Shown one piece after another: positions 13,420 to 20,591 of a stretch of 25,580 nt of DNA. The translations under genes were made by a program, and so were the position numbers. The notes beneath the pieces were generated by a model that searched no databases, had not been told where the DNA came from, and was given only the letters and a program-made list of their open reading frames with translations. Position 1 is the stretch's first letter, and the number at the start of each line of letters is the position of its first letter. This stretch comes from a virus, in IMG/VR virus record IMGVR_UViG_3300031885_000104, positions 1-25,580 of that record; one strand, written 5' to 3'.

Positions 13420-14847
13420 TCAGCCTGTGACCAGAACCCTGAAACTGTCTGCGTTCAGGATCTGGGAGGAGTTGCGCCACATGGCGTAAACACCCCTCTG
13501 ACCTGTCGGGAAGTTCCCCGTCCCGCCGAACAGATGCGGAATCAGGTCAATCGCCATCCCCACGCGGTCCACGATCAGGAACTGCTGGAAGTCCCCCATG
13601 CACATGATCTTCTGACCGGTCGTGAGCGCCGACGCCATCGCCGAGCACTCGTAAGCCGGGTATCCGATCAACTCAGGCGGCTGTCCATCAGTCAGGCGCA
13701 CCCACAGCGAGGCGCCGCCGTACGTGTCGAGCTGGCGGACCTTGTTGAAGATGAACTTGTTCCCGATGATCTTGGCACGCGGGCGGCTCCGAGGCGGAAC
13801 GCCTTCCTCGAGCTTGTAGAGGTCCGCCACCGCGAACGCGGCAGAACCCCCAGCCGTCACGACGCTCGTGCCGCATCCGGTGATGATCCCCTGCGGCTTC
13901 GCAGGGATGCCGGTGCCGGTCACGAACTGCGTGGCTTCGAGTTCGTCCTTCGCCTCCTGAAGCAGGCGCGAGAGGTCGGCCCGAAGGCCGCTGTAGTCCT
14001 GGTCGAGTTCAATCGAGAACGGAACGAACGCCTGCGCCCGCAGGGCCGTGACTTCCGGCTGAACGAGCGTCGGCGCGTTGTCCGTCGCCTCAGCAGCCTC
14101 CGTCGCGTATGCGGCCGTGACGCCAGCCGACGTAACGCCCTTCCAGGTGTTCGTGACGATTGACTCCACCCGGCTGATTGCCCTAAGCGGGTTCACCGCA
14201 CCGTTGCTAGTGCCGATGATGGTCGGGTCGATCGTGTAAGGAACGAGCACGTCGCCTTCCGTGCCGGTCGTGAGCGCACGCTCGAGGGCCTGCTGCTCCG
14301 GTGCCGTCAGGACCCGGTTGGGGTTCTGAACCCTCTTCCAGAACGCCCGCTCATACACCGGGTTACCGGTGAGAACGATGCGCCGTGCGAGGTCGGCGTC
14401 CGGCGTGTCGATCGTGTCGACGAGCCTCGCGGCCCTGGTCTGGAAGTCCTCTTTGGACCCCACTGCCGGGTACTTCGAGGTCTCGATGACCCGCATCGCA
14501 CGGTCCCGAACCTCACGGGCCATGCCTTCGCGGTCGGAAACCGATCCACGGATGGTCGAGAGGTCGTAGGGGCTGCCCTTGTCCTTCTGGACACTGACGT
14601 TGAACTCCTCGAACCCCGCCTCCTTGGCGGTTCCGTCAACCTGGGCCTTCTCCAAGTCGGCGTGCCGCTGCTTGGACGCCACGATCTTCGCGTCGTTGCC
14701 AGCGAACTCAGCCTTGAGTCCGTCCCATTCCTTCTGCTCGTCCCCGCCAAGCAGGTCCGTACCGGCCTCGGCGTCGATCGCCGCAAGCCGCACCCGGATC
14801 TCATCCTGGCGTGCGAGCAGTTCGTCTAGTGACAATGTTCCTGCCAC
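13420..14847 (-). CDS. Nested start: delta domain plus major capsid protein alone
   Basis: Inside the fusion, Val378 is encoded by GTG at 14847-14845. It is preceded at six bases by AAAGGAG (14854-14860), the best Shine-Dalgarno in the gene. Translation from it gives 475 aa beginning MAGTLSLDELLARQDEIRVR, exactly at the start of the coiled-coil scaffold domain. This would give the excess of capsid over protease that assembly needs. It is a prediction from the sequence; the full fusion is equally open. Confidence 0.65.
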   Translation of the reverse strand: MAGTLSLDELLARQDEIRVRLAAIDAEAGTDLLGGDEQKEWDGLKAEFAGNDAKIVASKQRHADLEKAQVDGTAKEAGFEEFNVSVQKDKGSPYDLSTIRGSVSDREGMAREVRDRAMRVIETSKYPAVGSKEDFQTRAARLVDTIDTPDADLARRIVLTGNPVYERAFWKRVQNPNRVLTAPEQQALERALTTGTEGDVLVPYTIDPTIIGTSNGAVNPLRAISRVESIVTNTWKGVTSAGVTAAYATEAAEATDNAPTLVQPEVTALRAQAFVPFSIELDQDYSGLRADLSRLLQEAKDELEATQFVTGTGIPAKPQGIITGCGTSVVTAGGSAAFAVADLYKLEEGVPPRSRPRAKIIGNKFIFNKVRQLDTYGGASLWVRLTDGQPPELIGYPAYECSAMASALTTGQKIMCMGDFQQFLIVDRVGMAIDLIPHLFGGTGNFPTGQRGVYAMWRNSSQILNADSFRVLVTG

Positions 14848-15978
14848 TGTCTTCTCCTTTCGTTCAGGTTCGGTGACGCTTGCGACCACGGCGGACGTAG
14901 CCGCCGTGGTGTCAGTCACCGTGTCGTGCTCCGGCGAGGTGCCTTCTGCATCCGGGTGGGACTCGGTCCCGGCGCGGATGGATGAGTCGTCGTCGAGGTG
15001 GGACTCGGTCCCGGCGTCGACGGACTCAGAGGCGGCGTCGCCTCGGCTTTGTAGCGCTTCGGCCATCTCGAGCAGCCGTTCCGGCTTCTCAAGGAACCGG
15101 CCGAAGACGAACTCATCGGTCAGTGACCTGACTCCCGCCGTCGCATCCGCGTAGGCGGGGAAGGTCACCGGCCCAAACTCAAAGACCTGAACTTCCCTGA
15201 TGGTCCTCTCGGGAAGGCCCTTCGGGTTCTCATCGGAAGCCTTCGGCTCCTCGAGGATCTCCTCCCGCATCACGCGGAAGCGGAACGAGGAGCCGTACAG
15301 GCCCTCCTCCAGTCCCGGCAGGATGTCCCGGTTGTAGGACGTGTCGAGGAGCGGCACCTCGTAGTAGGCACCGACCTCGTCCTCTTTCAGCTCGTCGATT
15401 GAGCCGAGCACCTTGTCACCGGCTACCGGGTCCCGGCCGTGCTGGAACGTCGTCCTGATCGACTGGCGGTTCTCCTTGAACGTCTTCTCGAAGGACCCCG
15501 GAGCGATCCGCTCCATGAAGTTGCCTTCCCAGAGGCTCGATATCTCGGTCCACTGGTTGAAGACGGCGAAGTGACCGAACATCGTCGGCATCCCGCCGTC
15601 GTTGACCCATCTCAACTCGCCGCCCGGATACATCGCGCGCACGAGGTCGTCGCGCGGCGGGCGCGATGATTGCTGTGGACTGATGACCTTCATGTGCGCG
15701 TCAAGGTGCTTCTGCGCTGCTGCCTTGTTGATGAGACCTTGTGTCTGAGGCAACCGGGACAGCGAGTTCCGCACCCCGTCTGCGTTCGGCGCTGCGCCGG
15801 GTTTCTTGTGATGCGGCAGCGCCCACGTCTTGCGGAGCGACGTATCCCCTGCGCGCTGCCCCGCGCAGATAGCCTTATAGTCTGCGGCGGTCTTGCACGT
15901 CTTCATTGCGGCAGCGCCGTCCCAGTTGCTGTTGTCAACGGCTGCGCGGGTAAGCAGTTCCTCCTCTTCAGTTGGCAT
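13420..15978 (-). CDS. Prohead protease-major capsid protein fusion
   Basis: One frame of 852 aa joins two head genes. Residues 1-97 form an N-terminal domain (VDNSNWDG, ICAGQRAG, ALPHHK) seen in front of some actinophage head proteases. About 110-290 is an HK97-type prohead protease, with likely catalytic His in TFQHGRDP (H180) and Ser in YGSSFRFRV (S230/S231). About 310-376 is an acidic Ser/Thr/Ala linker with a repeated AGTESH. About 380-460 is a charged coiled-coil delta domain that would act as scaffold. About 465-852 is an HK97 gp5-like capsid protein (GTEGDVLVPYTIDPTIIG; FVTGTGIPAKPQGII; C-terminus FRVLVTG). The protease should cut itself and the delta domain during maturation. A strong in-frame internal start at 14847 probably makes capsid protein alone. 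Confidence 0.9.
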   Translation of the reverse strand: MPTEEEELLTRAAVDNSNWDGAAAMKTCKTAADYKAICAGQRAGDTSLRKTWALPHHKKPGAAPNADGVRNSLSRLPQTQGLINKAAAQKHLDAHMKVISPQQSSRPPRDDLVRAMYPGGELRWVNDGGMPTMFGHFAVFNQWTEISSLWEGNFMERIAPGSFEKTFKENRQSIRTTFQHGRDPVAGDKVLGSIDELKEDEVGAYYEVPLLDTSYNRDILPGLEEGLYGSSFRFRVMREEILEEPKASDENPKGLPERTIREVQVFEFGPVTFPAYADATAGVRSLTDEFVFGRFLEKPERLLEMAEALQSRGDAASESVDAGTESHLDDDSSIRAGTESHPDAEGTSPEHDTVTDTTAATSAVVASVTEPERKEKTVAGTLSLDELLARQDEIRVRLAAIDAEAGTDLLGGDEQKEWDGLKAEFAGNDAKIVASKQRHADLEKAQVDGTAKEAGFEEFNVSVQKDKGSPYDLSTIRGSVSDREGMAREVRDRAMRVIETSKYPAVGSKEDFQTRAARLVDTIDTPDADLARRIVLTGNPVYERAFWKRVQNPNRVLTAPEQQALERALTTGTEGDVLVPYTIDPTIIGTSNGAVNPLRAISRVESIVTNTWKGVTSAGVTAAYATEAAEATDNAPTLVQPEVTALRAQAFVPFSIELDQDYSGLRADLSRLLQEAKDELEATQFVTGTGIPAKPQGIITGCGTSVVTAGGSAAFAVADLYKLEEGVPPRSRPRAKIIGNKFIFNKVRQLDTYGGASLWVRLTDGQPPELIGYPAYECSAMASALTTGQKIMCMGDFQQFLIVDRVGMAIDLIPHLFGGTGNFPTGQRGVYAMWRNSSQILNADSFRVLVTG
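14854..14860 (-). promoter_or_regulatory. Internal ribosome binding site inside the head fusion gene
   Basis: AAAGGAG on the minus strand, six bases before a GTG that is in frame with the long fusion. It is stronger than the AAAGGTGA ahead of the fusion's own ATG. Confidence 0.65.
14956..15016 (-). repeat. Two 19-bp direct repeats in the protease-capsid linker
   Basis: GTGGGACTCGGTCCCGGCG occurs at 14956-14974 and 14998-15016, 42 bases apart. Each contains the short palindrome GGGAC-TCG-GTCCC. The 42-base period is in frame, and the repeat encodes the duplicated AGTESH in the flexible linker. A recent duplication is the simple reading. Confidence 0.75.
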
Positions 15979-16093
15979 GGGACATCACCTTTCGTTTCTT
16001 CTGTTTGCGTTTGCGGGGTTTGCGAACCTTGCGTGGCTTGCTTCCCGGCGTCCCCAACAGGGGTGCCGCAGACTTGAGCGTTAGTGGCGTCAG
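15968..16093 (-). CDS. Possible 41-aa highly basic peptide (CTG start)
   Basis: Between portal and protease a short frame encodes a strongly basic peptide with KPRKVRKPRKRKQKKRK near its C-terminus. It has no ATG or GTG. A CTG at 16093 overlaps the portal stop as CTGA, mimicking the ATGA and GTGA junctions found elsewhere in the window. A TTG further in is the other choice. Its stop overlaps the protease ATG by eleven bases. A basic peptide could bind nucleic acid, but there is no recognised family, and the weak start makes this doubtful. Confidence 0.35.
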   Translation of the reverse strand: MTPLTLKSAAPLLGTPGSKPRKVRKPRKRKQKKRKVMSHAN

Positions 16094-18495
16094 TCCTCGG
16101 TCCCGGCGAGTTGCTTGGCCACGAGTGCCGCGAGTGCGCGCCCAGCCTGATACGCAGGCGACGGCACGCTCGGGTTCGGCGGCTGCAACTGCACCGAGTA
16201 GAGGCCCGTGTGCATGTGCAAGAGCCTAAGAAAGTCATCCGACGTAATGGCATCGATGACGGCATCCGGCTGGAACCCTGCATCGACGAGTTGGCGGATG
16301 CATGCCGCCTGCACCTGCTGGATGGCTGCGGCGTCCTTCTGGTCCTCCTGCAAGAACGGGATGTCGCGGTCGTCGTACCAGAGTCTGGCATCGGACGGCA
16401 CGGTGACGATCTTGGCGTAGCTACCACAGGCGTTGCGCCACAGTGGCCTCATGGTGATGTCACCGAGGCGGCGACACGCCTGTCCGTAGTTCGAGTATGT
16501 CGCGGACTGAAGACCCTCAGAGAGACCAACGACGATGGGTGGCACCCCGGCCGCTGCGGCGATGCGCGTGTTGTGAGTCGGGACGAAGCCCTCGCCGGCG
16601 AGGAACAGGTGATCGGCGGTATCTACCGCGATGCACCGCACGGGCACGGAAGGCACGGGCTCAATGCTCACGACGGAGCGGTTCCGCACGTGAACGGCGG
16701 TAGTGCAACGATCGGCCTTCCGACGCAGCAGGAACGGAACCATCTCCGGATCAGCGCGGAACGTGACCCTCCATGTCTCGCCCGTGCGCGAACGCAGTTC
16801 CTCCTTGCGACTAAGTGTTGCCCGATATCCGAGGCTGCGCGCCAACTCCGCGACCTGGCGAGCCAGCCTCTCCCACTTCGAGGAGAACTCGCACGTCTCG
16901 CGGCCGCGATGCCCAACGGTTCCATCCGTATCCATCAGGCCGCGCAACAGGTCCAGCCGCTGGTCAGTCGATGCCCGCAGGTAGTCCGTGGGAATGTGCT
17001 TGTCGCCGAGAACCCCAAGCGCCTTTAGTCCCGCTAGGAGACCACCGGGAAGACCGATCACATCGACCTTGCCTGGAACCGTTGCCCACTGCGTCACGGT
17101 GTAACCGCGGGCCTGTACCTCACGCGCAATCTCTGCTAGGTCGTCCGGTGCCCCACAGATAGCGGCACCTGCGGTCTGTCCATCACCAAGCCACGCGCCA
17201 AGAACATAGGGATCAACGAGCAGGTCGCGGTACTTTAGGTCGAGCACGGATGGCGCAGGCACCGCGACTCGGTTTCCGCCCACTCCGTTGTTGAACGGCC
17301 GCAGGGTGAGTTCACGCAGGGCTTCGGTCGTATAGGTCTCTTCGGCCCGGTTGGCTGAACCCTGGTCAATCGCAAGCCACAGGTGCCCCGAATCGGCGAC
17401 AATAGCCGTGCGATCCTTGAACGTGACCCGATAGCAGTCGCGTCCGAGGTGAATAGGCGATGTTCCGGTCACCCGTGCAGGCCGACCGTCCCGGCCGAGC
17501 ACCTCGTCGCCAATCGAGACCTCGCCCATGGTCGTCCAGCCGGTGGGTGTCGGGATTGGCGTGTCCAGAGCGAGCGGTTCGCCTGCGCCCTGTACCACCT
17601 TGAAGTCCATCTGCTTGAAGTCAGCACCAACGACCGTCGTGTCCGCGCCGCCGGCGAGGTAGAGCGTCTTGTAGGCGTTCTCTACGCCCTTGTGGCCCTT
17701 CTCGAAGACCTCGATCCATTCCTTGAACTTGTCGGGGGACTTGATGTCCAGCTTCACGACTAGGTTCGGGGTGGCCCCGTTGTCGAAGAACTTGAGCTTG
17801 TGGCTCGTCGCCGCGTTGTCCGACATGATCTCCCGCAGAACCGGCGTGAGCCACGACATGCCACGATAGGAGTAGAGCGGGTCGGGTATCGGTGCGAAGT
17901 GAACGACCTCATCGACGCCGAGGATGACTGGTTCCTTGCCGCTGGCGATGCCGCCGGGAATGTAGGCGTAGCCGACCGCTCGAGCGTCTAGATCCCCTAC
18001 CGGAGCAACCTGGATACCACCGGGACCGCTGGAAGAGCCGAGGATGATGGTCGTCCAGTCCGGCCTCATGCGCTGCAGGCCGTCCCGGCGGCGTGTCACA
18101 AAGAAGTTGCCCGCGAGGTCGGCGTCCTGGATCGTGCGGGTGAGCAGATCCCCAGTCGTGCCATTCGGCCACGGCTTCTCAAGGATGGCTAGGTCTGAGT
18201 TCCCAAACAGGTTGCCGGGCCGTCCACCGTGCATCTGTTGGAACTGGAACCGGGCCTCCGAGAAGAGCATTAGGCGGACCAACATGCACGCAGCGATGAC
18301 ACCGTTCCGTTTCAGGATGCCTTCGACGTAGCCGCTGAAGTTCTGCTCTATCTCCTCCTTGTCCCCTTGGAGCGTCTGGTTGAGCATGAACGGGTACGTG
18401 TTGCCGCCGTATTTGAAGTAGGAGACCCACTCGTCGAGCGAGAGTGACGAACGCTCCTCGGCGGGTTTCAGTAGGGATCGGATGAGGTTCGTCAC
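16090..18495 (-). CDS. Portal protein interrupted by a class 3 intein
   Basis: A frame of 801 aa with GTG start (MTNLIRSLLKPAEERSS), overlapping the previous stop as GTGA and with GGAGG seven bases ahead. Residues 1-306 and 643-801 together make a 465-aa portal of normal size, which joins as QGAGE|TRIAAAAG. The portal parts include GYVEGILKRNGVIAACMLVR and SWLTPVLREIMSDNAATSHK, typical of the HK97-type portal that forms the dodecameric DNA gate. Residues 307-642 are an intein. The host precursor needs splicing for a working portal. Confidence 0.93.
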   Translation of the reverse strand: MTNLIRSLLKPAEERSSLSLDEWVSYFKYGGNTYPFMLNQTLQGDKEEIEQNFSGYVEGILKRNGVIAACMLVRLMLFSEARFQFQQMHGGRPGNLFGNSDLAILEKPWPNGTTGDLLTRTIQDADLAGNFFVTRRRDGLQRMRPDWTTIILGSSSGPGGIQVAPVGDLDARAVGYAYIPGGIASGKEPVILGVDEVVHFAPIPDPLYSYRGMSWLTPVLREIMSDNAATSHKLKFFDNGATPNLVVKLDIKSPDKFKEWIEVFEKGHKGVENAYKTLYLAGGADTTVVGADFKQMDFKVVQGAGEPLALDTPIPTPTGWTTMGEVSIGDEVLGRDGRPARVTGTSPIHLGRDCYRVTFKDRTAIVADSGHLWLAIDQGSANRAEETYTTEALRELTLRPFNNGVGGNRVAVPAPSVLDLKYRDLLVDPYVLGAWLGDGQTAGAAICGAPDDLAEIAREVQARGYTVTQWATVPGKVDVIGLPGGLLAGLKALGVLGDKHIPTDYLRASTDQRLDLLRGLMDTDGTVGHRGRETCEFSSKWERLARQVAELARSLGYRATLSRKEELRSRTGETWRVTFRADPEMVPFLLRRKADRCTTAVHVRNRSVVSIEPVPSVPVRCIAVDTADHLFLAGEGFVPTHNTRIAAAAGVPPIVVGLSEGLQSATYSNYGQACRRLGDITMRPLWRNACGSYAKIVTVPSDARLWYDDRDIPFLQEDQKDAAAIQQVQAACIRQLVDAGFQPDAVIDAITSDDFLRLLHMHTGLYSVQLQPPNPSVPSPAYQAGRALAALVAKQLAGTED
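16570..17577 (-). other. Class 3 intein with LAGLIDADG homing endonuclease
   Basis: The intein spans residues 307-642 of the portal frame (336 aa). It starts with Pro (PLALDTPIPTPTGW) where class 1 inteins have Cys or Ser, and ends THN followed by Thr. It has the WCT triplet of class 3 inteins: Trp373 in block B (GHLWLAI), Cys621 in block F (VRCIAVDT) and Thr640 in block G (PTHN). Block F Cys is the nucleophile in that mechanism. Two LAGLIDADG motifs are intact, VLGAWLGDG (431-439) and LLRGLMDTDG (516-525), so the homing nuclease is probably active. The +1 residue is Thr643. Confidence 0.9.
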
Positions 18496-18653
18496 TTAGC
18501 GGCCTCCACGTTTATGAGCAGCAGGCCGACGGCACCGAGAGCGAGGCCGGCCACGATGAGGCCCGCCGGCGCGTAGATGAGGGAGACGCCCGCGACGATG
18601 GCCGCGAGGCCGAGGATGGCGAGTGCTGTGGCGACCTTCCCTCTTACGCCCAT
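18492..18653 (-). CDS. 53-aa protein with two membrane segments
   Basis: The ATG ending at 18653 overlaps the TerL end by ten bases, and the stop overlaps the portal GTG as GTGA. The peptide begins MGVRGKVATALAILGLAAIV. It has two hydrophobic stretches (about residues 7-26 and 29-47) with a short turn, and the Arg/Lys at the N-terminus sets its orientation. It could be a small membrane protein, possibly holin-like, but the place between terminase and portal is not typical for holins. No family is recognised. Confidence 0.65.
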   Translation of the reverse strand: MGVRGKVATALAILGLAAIVAGVSLIYAPAGLIVAGLALGAVGLLLINVEAAK

Positions 18654-20131
18654 GCGATCAAAGGCCCTTCCTCTGTCTCTCCGGCGTGGTACATCGCTCG
18701 TTCATAGGCCATCACTGCGGCCACCGCGAGGTCGATCTTGCGGGGCGACCCGCGTGCTTCCTTGGTGACGTGGGTTCCGTAGCGCGTCTCTTTCGTCACG
18801 GCGTTCTGCAGGTGCCTCGCCAGTCGTGCGTCGCCGTCGTGGGAGAGTTGACCGGCCATGACTGCGGCGTGGAACCTCTGACAAGCTGGTCCCATGCGCG
18901 ACGGCGTGTTCGGGAACTCGACTACCCGCTCCTCGCCGAACTCATCCGACCATGCCTGGAACTCCCCCGGCCACCAGGAACGGTCACATGCCATCTCGGC
19001 CACGTCCCACCGCTCGAAGGCCTGAGCGACTACCGCGTCGACCTCGGCGCGCGGGACCATCCATTCCCGGTCGGCGTCGGCTGGCTTCTCCCACGCGCCG
19101 ACCACGAAGACGTATCCCTCGAGGGTGCAACCGATCAGCGCCGTCGTGTCCCTGGCGAGCGAACCGTCGAACCCGAGGACGATCCGCTCACCTTCGGGTA
19201 CATCGTGCATGTTCGCGAGCTGGTTCCAGGGGTCGAGCGGGAGCCACTGACGGCCCCGCGTCACCCACTGGTTGAGGTGATAGCGGCGGGCTTCATGCTC
19301 GGGAAGTACGTGGAACGACTGAGCCAGATTCTCTTCGGCGAGGAAGTCCCCGAGTGCCGGGTTACACGCTCGCCAGGCCTTGCGGTCGTCCACCTCTGAA
19401 TCGGCCGGCGCCTCGTGCCACTCGAAGAGGAACCCGTCGGCTGGAATCTCGCCCGACTCGATCTTCTTACCCTGCTCATAGAGCCGGTAGCAGACCGAAT
19501 CGTGGTCCCATCCGGCCGTCGTGATGCCGAGGGCGAGCGTGTCCTGCCGCTTAGCGAGCGACTTCGTGAGGACCGCCCAGACCCGCTCCCTCTGACCCAA
19601 CCATTCGTGGAGTTCGTCGCCGATGACTACCGTTGGTCGCTGGCCCTCGTTCGTCCCGGCCACCGCCGCCACCCGGTAGGCACGACCCGGCATCCCGCGC
19701 AGCAGGATCTCGGTGTCGAAGACCTCCGTGACCTGCGAGAGCGTCTTGGAGACGCGGCACATCGTCTTGAGCGCGCCGAAGACGTGATCTGCTTGCTCCC
19801 AGGATGCCGCTGCAACAGCGACGATCGGCGAGACCCGGCTGTCGCTCGCGAGTTCGTAGGCCGCTATCGCAGCCGCGAGTTCCGACTTGCCGTTCCCCGA
19901 TGGGAGACCCAGAAGCGCCTGGTGGACCAGTCGATGGCCCTGCTCGTCCACGGCATACAGACGCAGCAGGAAGCGTTTCTGCCAGTCCCGGAGCCGAAAG
20001 GGCTGCCCGTAATAGTCACCCTCGGCCAGGATGCAGTGCTTCTGTATCCAGTCAACGGCGTCGAAGCCGCGGGTCCTAGTCCGGCTGGAACTCTTCGAGG
20101 AGCTTCGTGTCTTCGTCGTCGTCGCGGGCAT
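18644..20131 (-). CDS. terL: Terminase large subunit
   Basis: The 495-aa motor protein has AAGGAG five bases ahead of its ATG, inside the end of TerS (56-base overlap in another frame). The ATPase has Walker A LGLPSGNGKS (K82) and Walker B TVVIGDELHEW (D172, E173). The C-terminal RNase H-like nuclease shows D322 in LGFDGSLARD, D383 in MACDRSWW and D467 in RKIDLAVAA. It packages DNA through the portal and cuts concatemers. It looks like the HK97-type TerL partner of the P27 TerS family. Confidence 0.95.
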   Translation of the reverse strand: MPATTTKTRSSSKSSSRTRTRGFDAVDWIQKHCILAEGDYYGQPFRLRDWQKRFLLRLYAVDEQGHRLVHQALLGLPSGNGKSELAAAIAAYELASDSRVSPIVAVAAASWEQADHVFGALKTMCRVSKTLSQVTEVFDTEILLRGMPGRAYRVAAVAGTNEGQRPTVVIGDELHEWLGQRERVWAVLTKSLAKRQDTLALGITTAGWDHDSVCYRLYEQGKKIESGEIPADGFLFEWHEAPADSEVDDRKAWRACNPALGDFLAEENLAQSFHVLPEHEARRYHLNQWVTRGRQWLPLDPWNQLANMHDVPEGERIVLGFDGSLARDTTALIGCTLEGYVFVVGAWEKPADADREWMVPRAEVDAVVAQAFERWDVAEMACDRSWWPGEFQAWSDEFGEERVVEFPNTPSRMGPACQRFHAAVMAGQLSHDGDARLARHLQNAVTKETRYGTHVTKEARGSPRKIDLAVAAVMAYERAMYHAGETEEGPLIAWA

Positions 20132-20591
20132 CCGACTCCTTAGCGATGCGGTTCAACTCGGCCGCCGTCATCACGGCCTCCCCCACCGCGATACCAAGGC
20201 GTGCTCTAGCCATCGGCGTGACACCCAGTTCGTTCTCCAGACGCAGGACGAGGCCCTCGAGTTTCACTACGACGTCGAGCGCCGGGTTCACCCGCACCGT
20301 AGTGACCGATCCCTTCACGAACATGGCGGCCTCAAGTGCCTCCATCGCCCGCTCATGCTGGTGATAAAGCCTGAAGAGTCGGCGCACCACCTGCATATCG
20401 ACGTCGGTGACAACCTGCGCGACGGGACTTTCCCAGAATGTCCGCCAAACTCGGCGCAGCCTTGGAGACAGGCCCTGCGGCGGACGCGGCACCTTCGTGA
20501 TCGCGCCGCCACCAGGTAGAACGACGAGGCTGTGTTCACGGTGGCCCTGCGCTTTCGTCGACGCTTTTGGTAGCGGTCCGCGCTGTCCCAT
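20076..20591 (-). CDS. terS: Terminase small subunit, P27 family
   Basis: A 171-aa protein begins MGQRGPLPKAST, the mark of the P27 family, and has a helical middle with SPRLRRVWRTFWES and VDMQVVRRLFRLYHQHERAM. The end is LNRIAKESDARDDDEDTK. It recognises the packaging site and feeds DNA to TerL. Its ATG shares one base with the TGA of the methyltransferase gene (TGATG), so the two are coupled. It has the normal length. Confidence 0.92.
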   Translation of the reverse strand: MGQRGPLPKASTKAQGHREHSLVVLPGGGAITKVPRPPQGLSPRLRRVWRTFWESPVAQVVTDVDMQVVRRLFRLYHQHERAMEALEAAMFVKGSVTTVRVNPALDVVVKLEGLVLRLENELGVTPMARARLGIAVGEAVMTAAELNRIAKESDARDDDEDTKLLEEFQPD

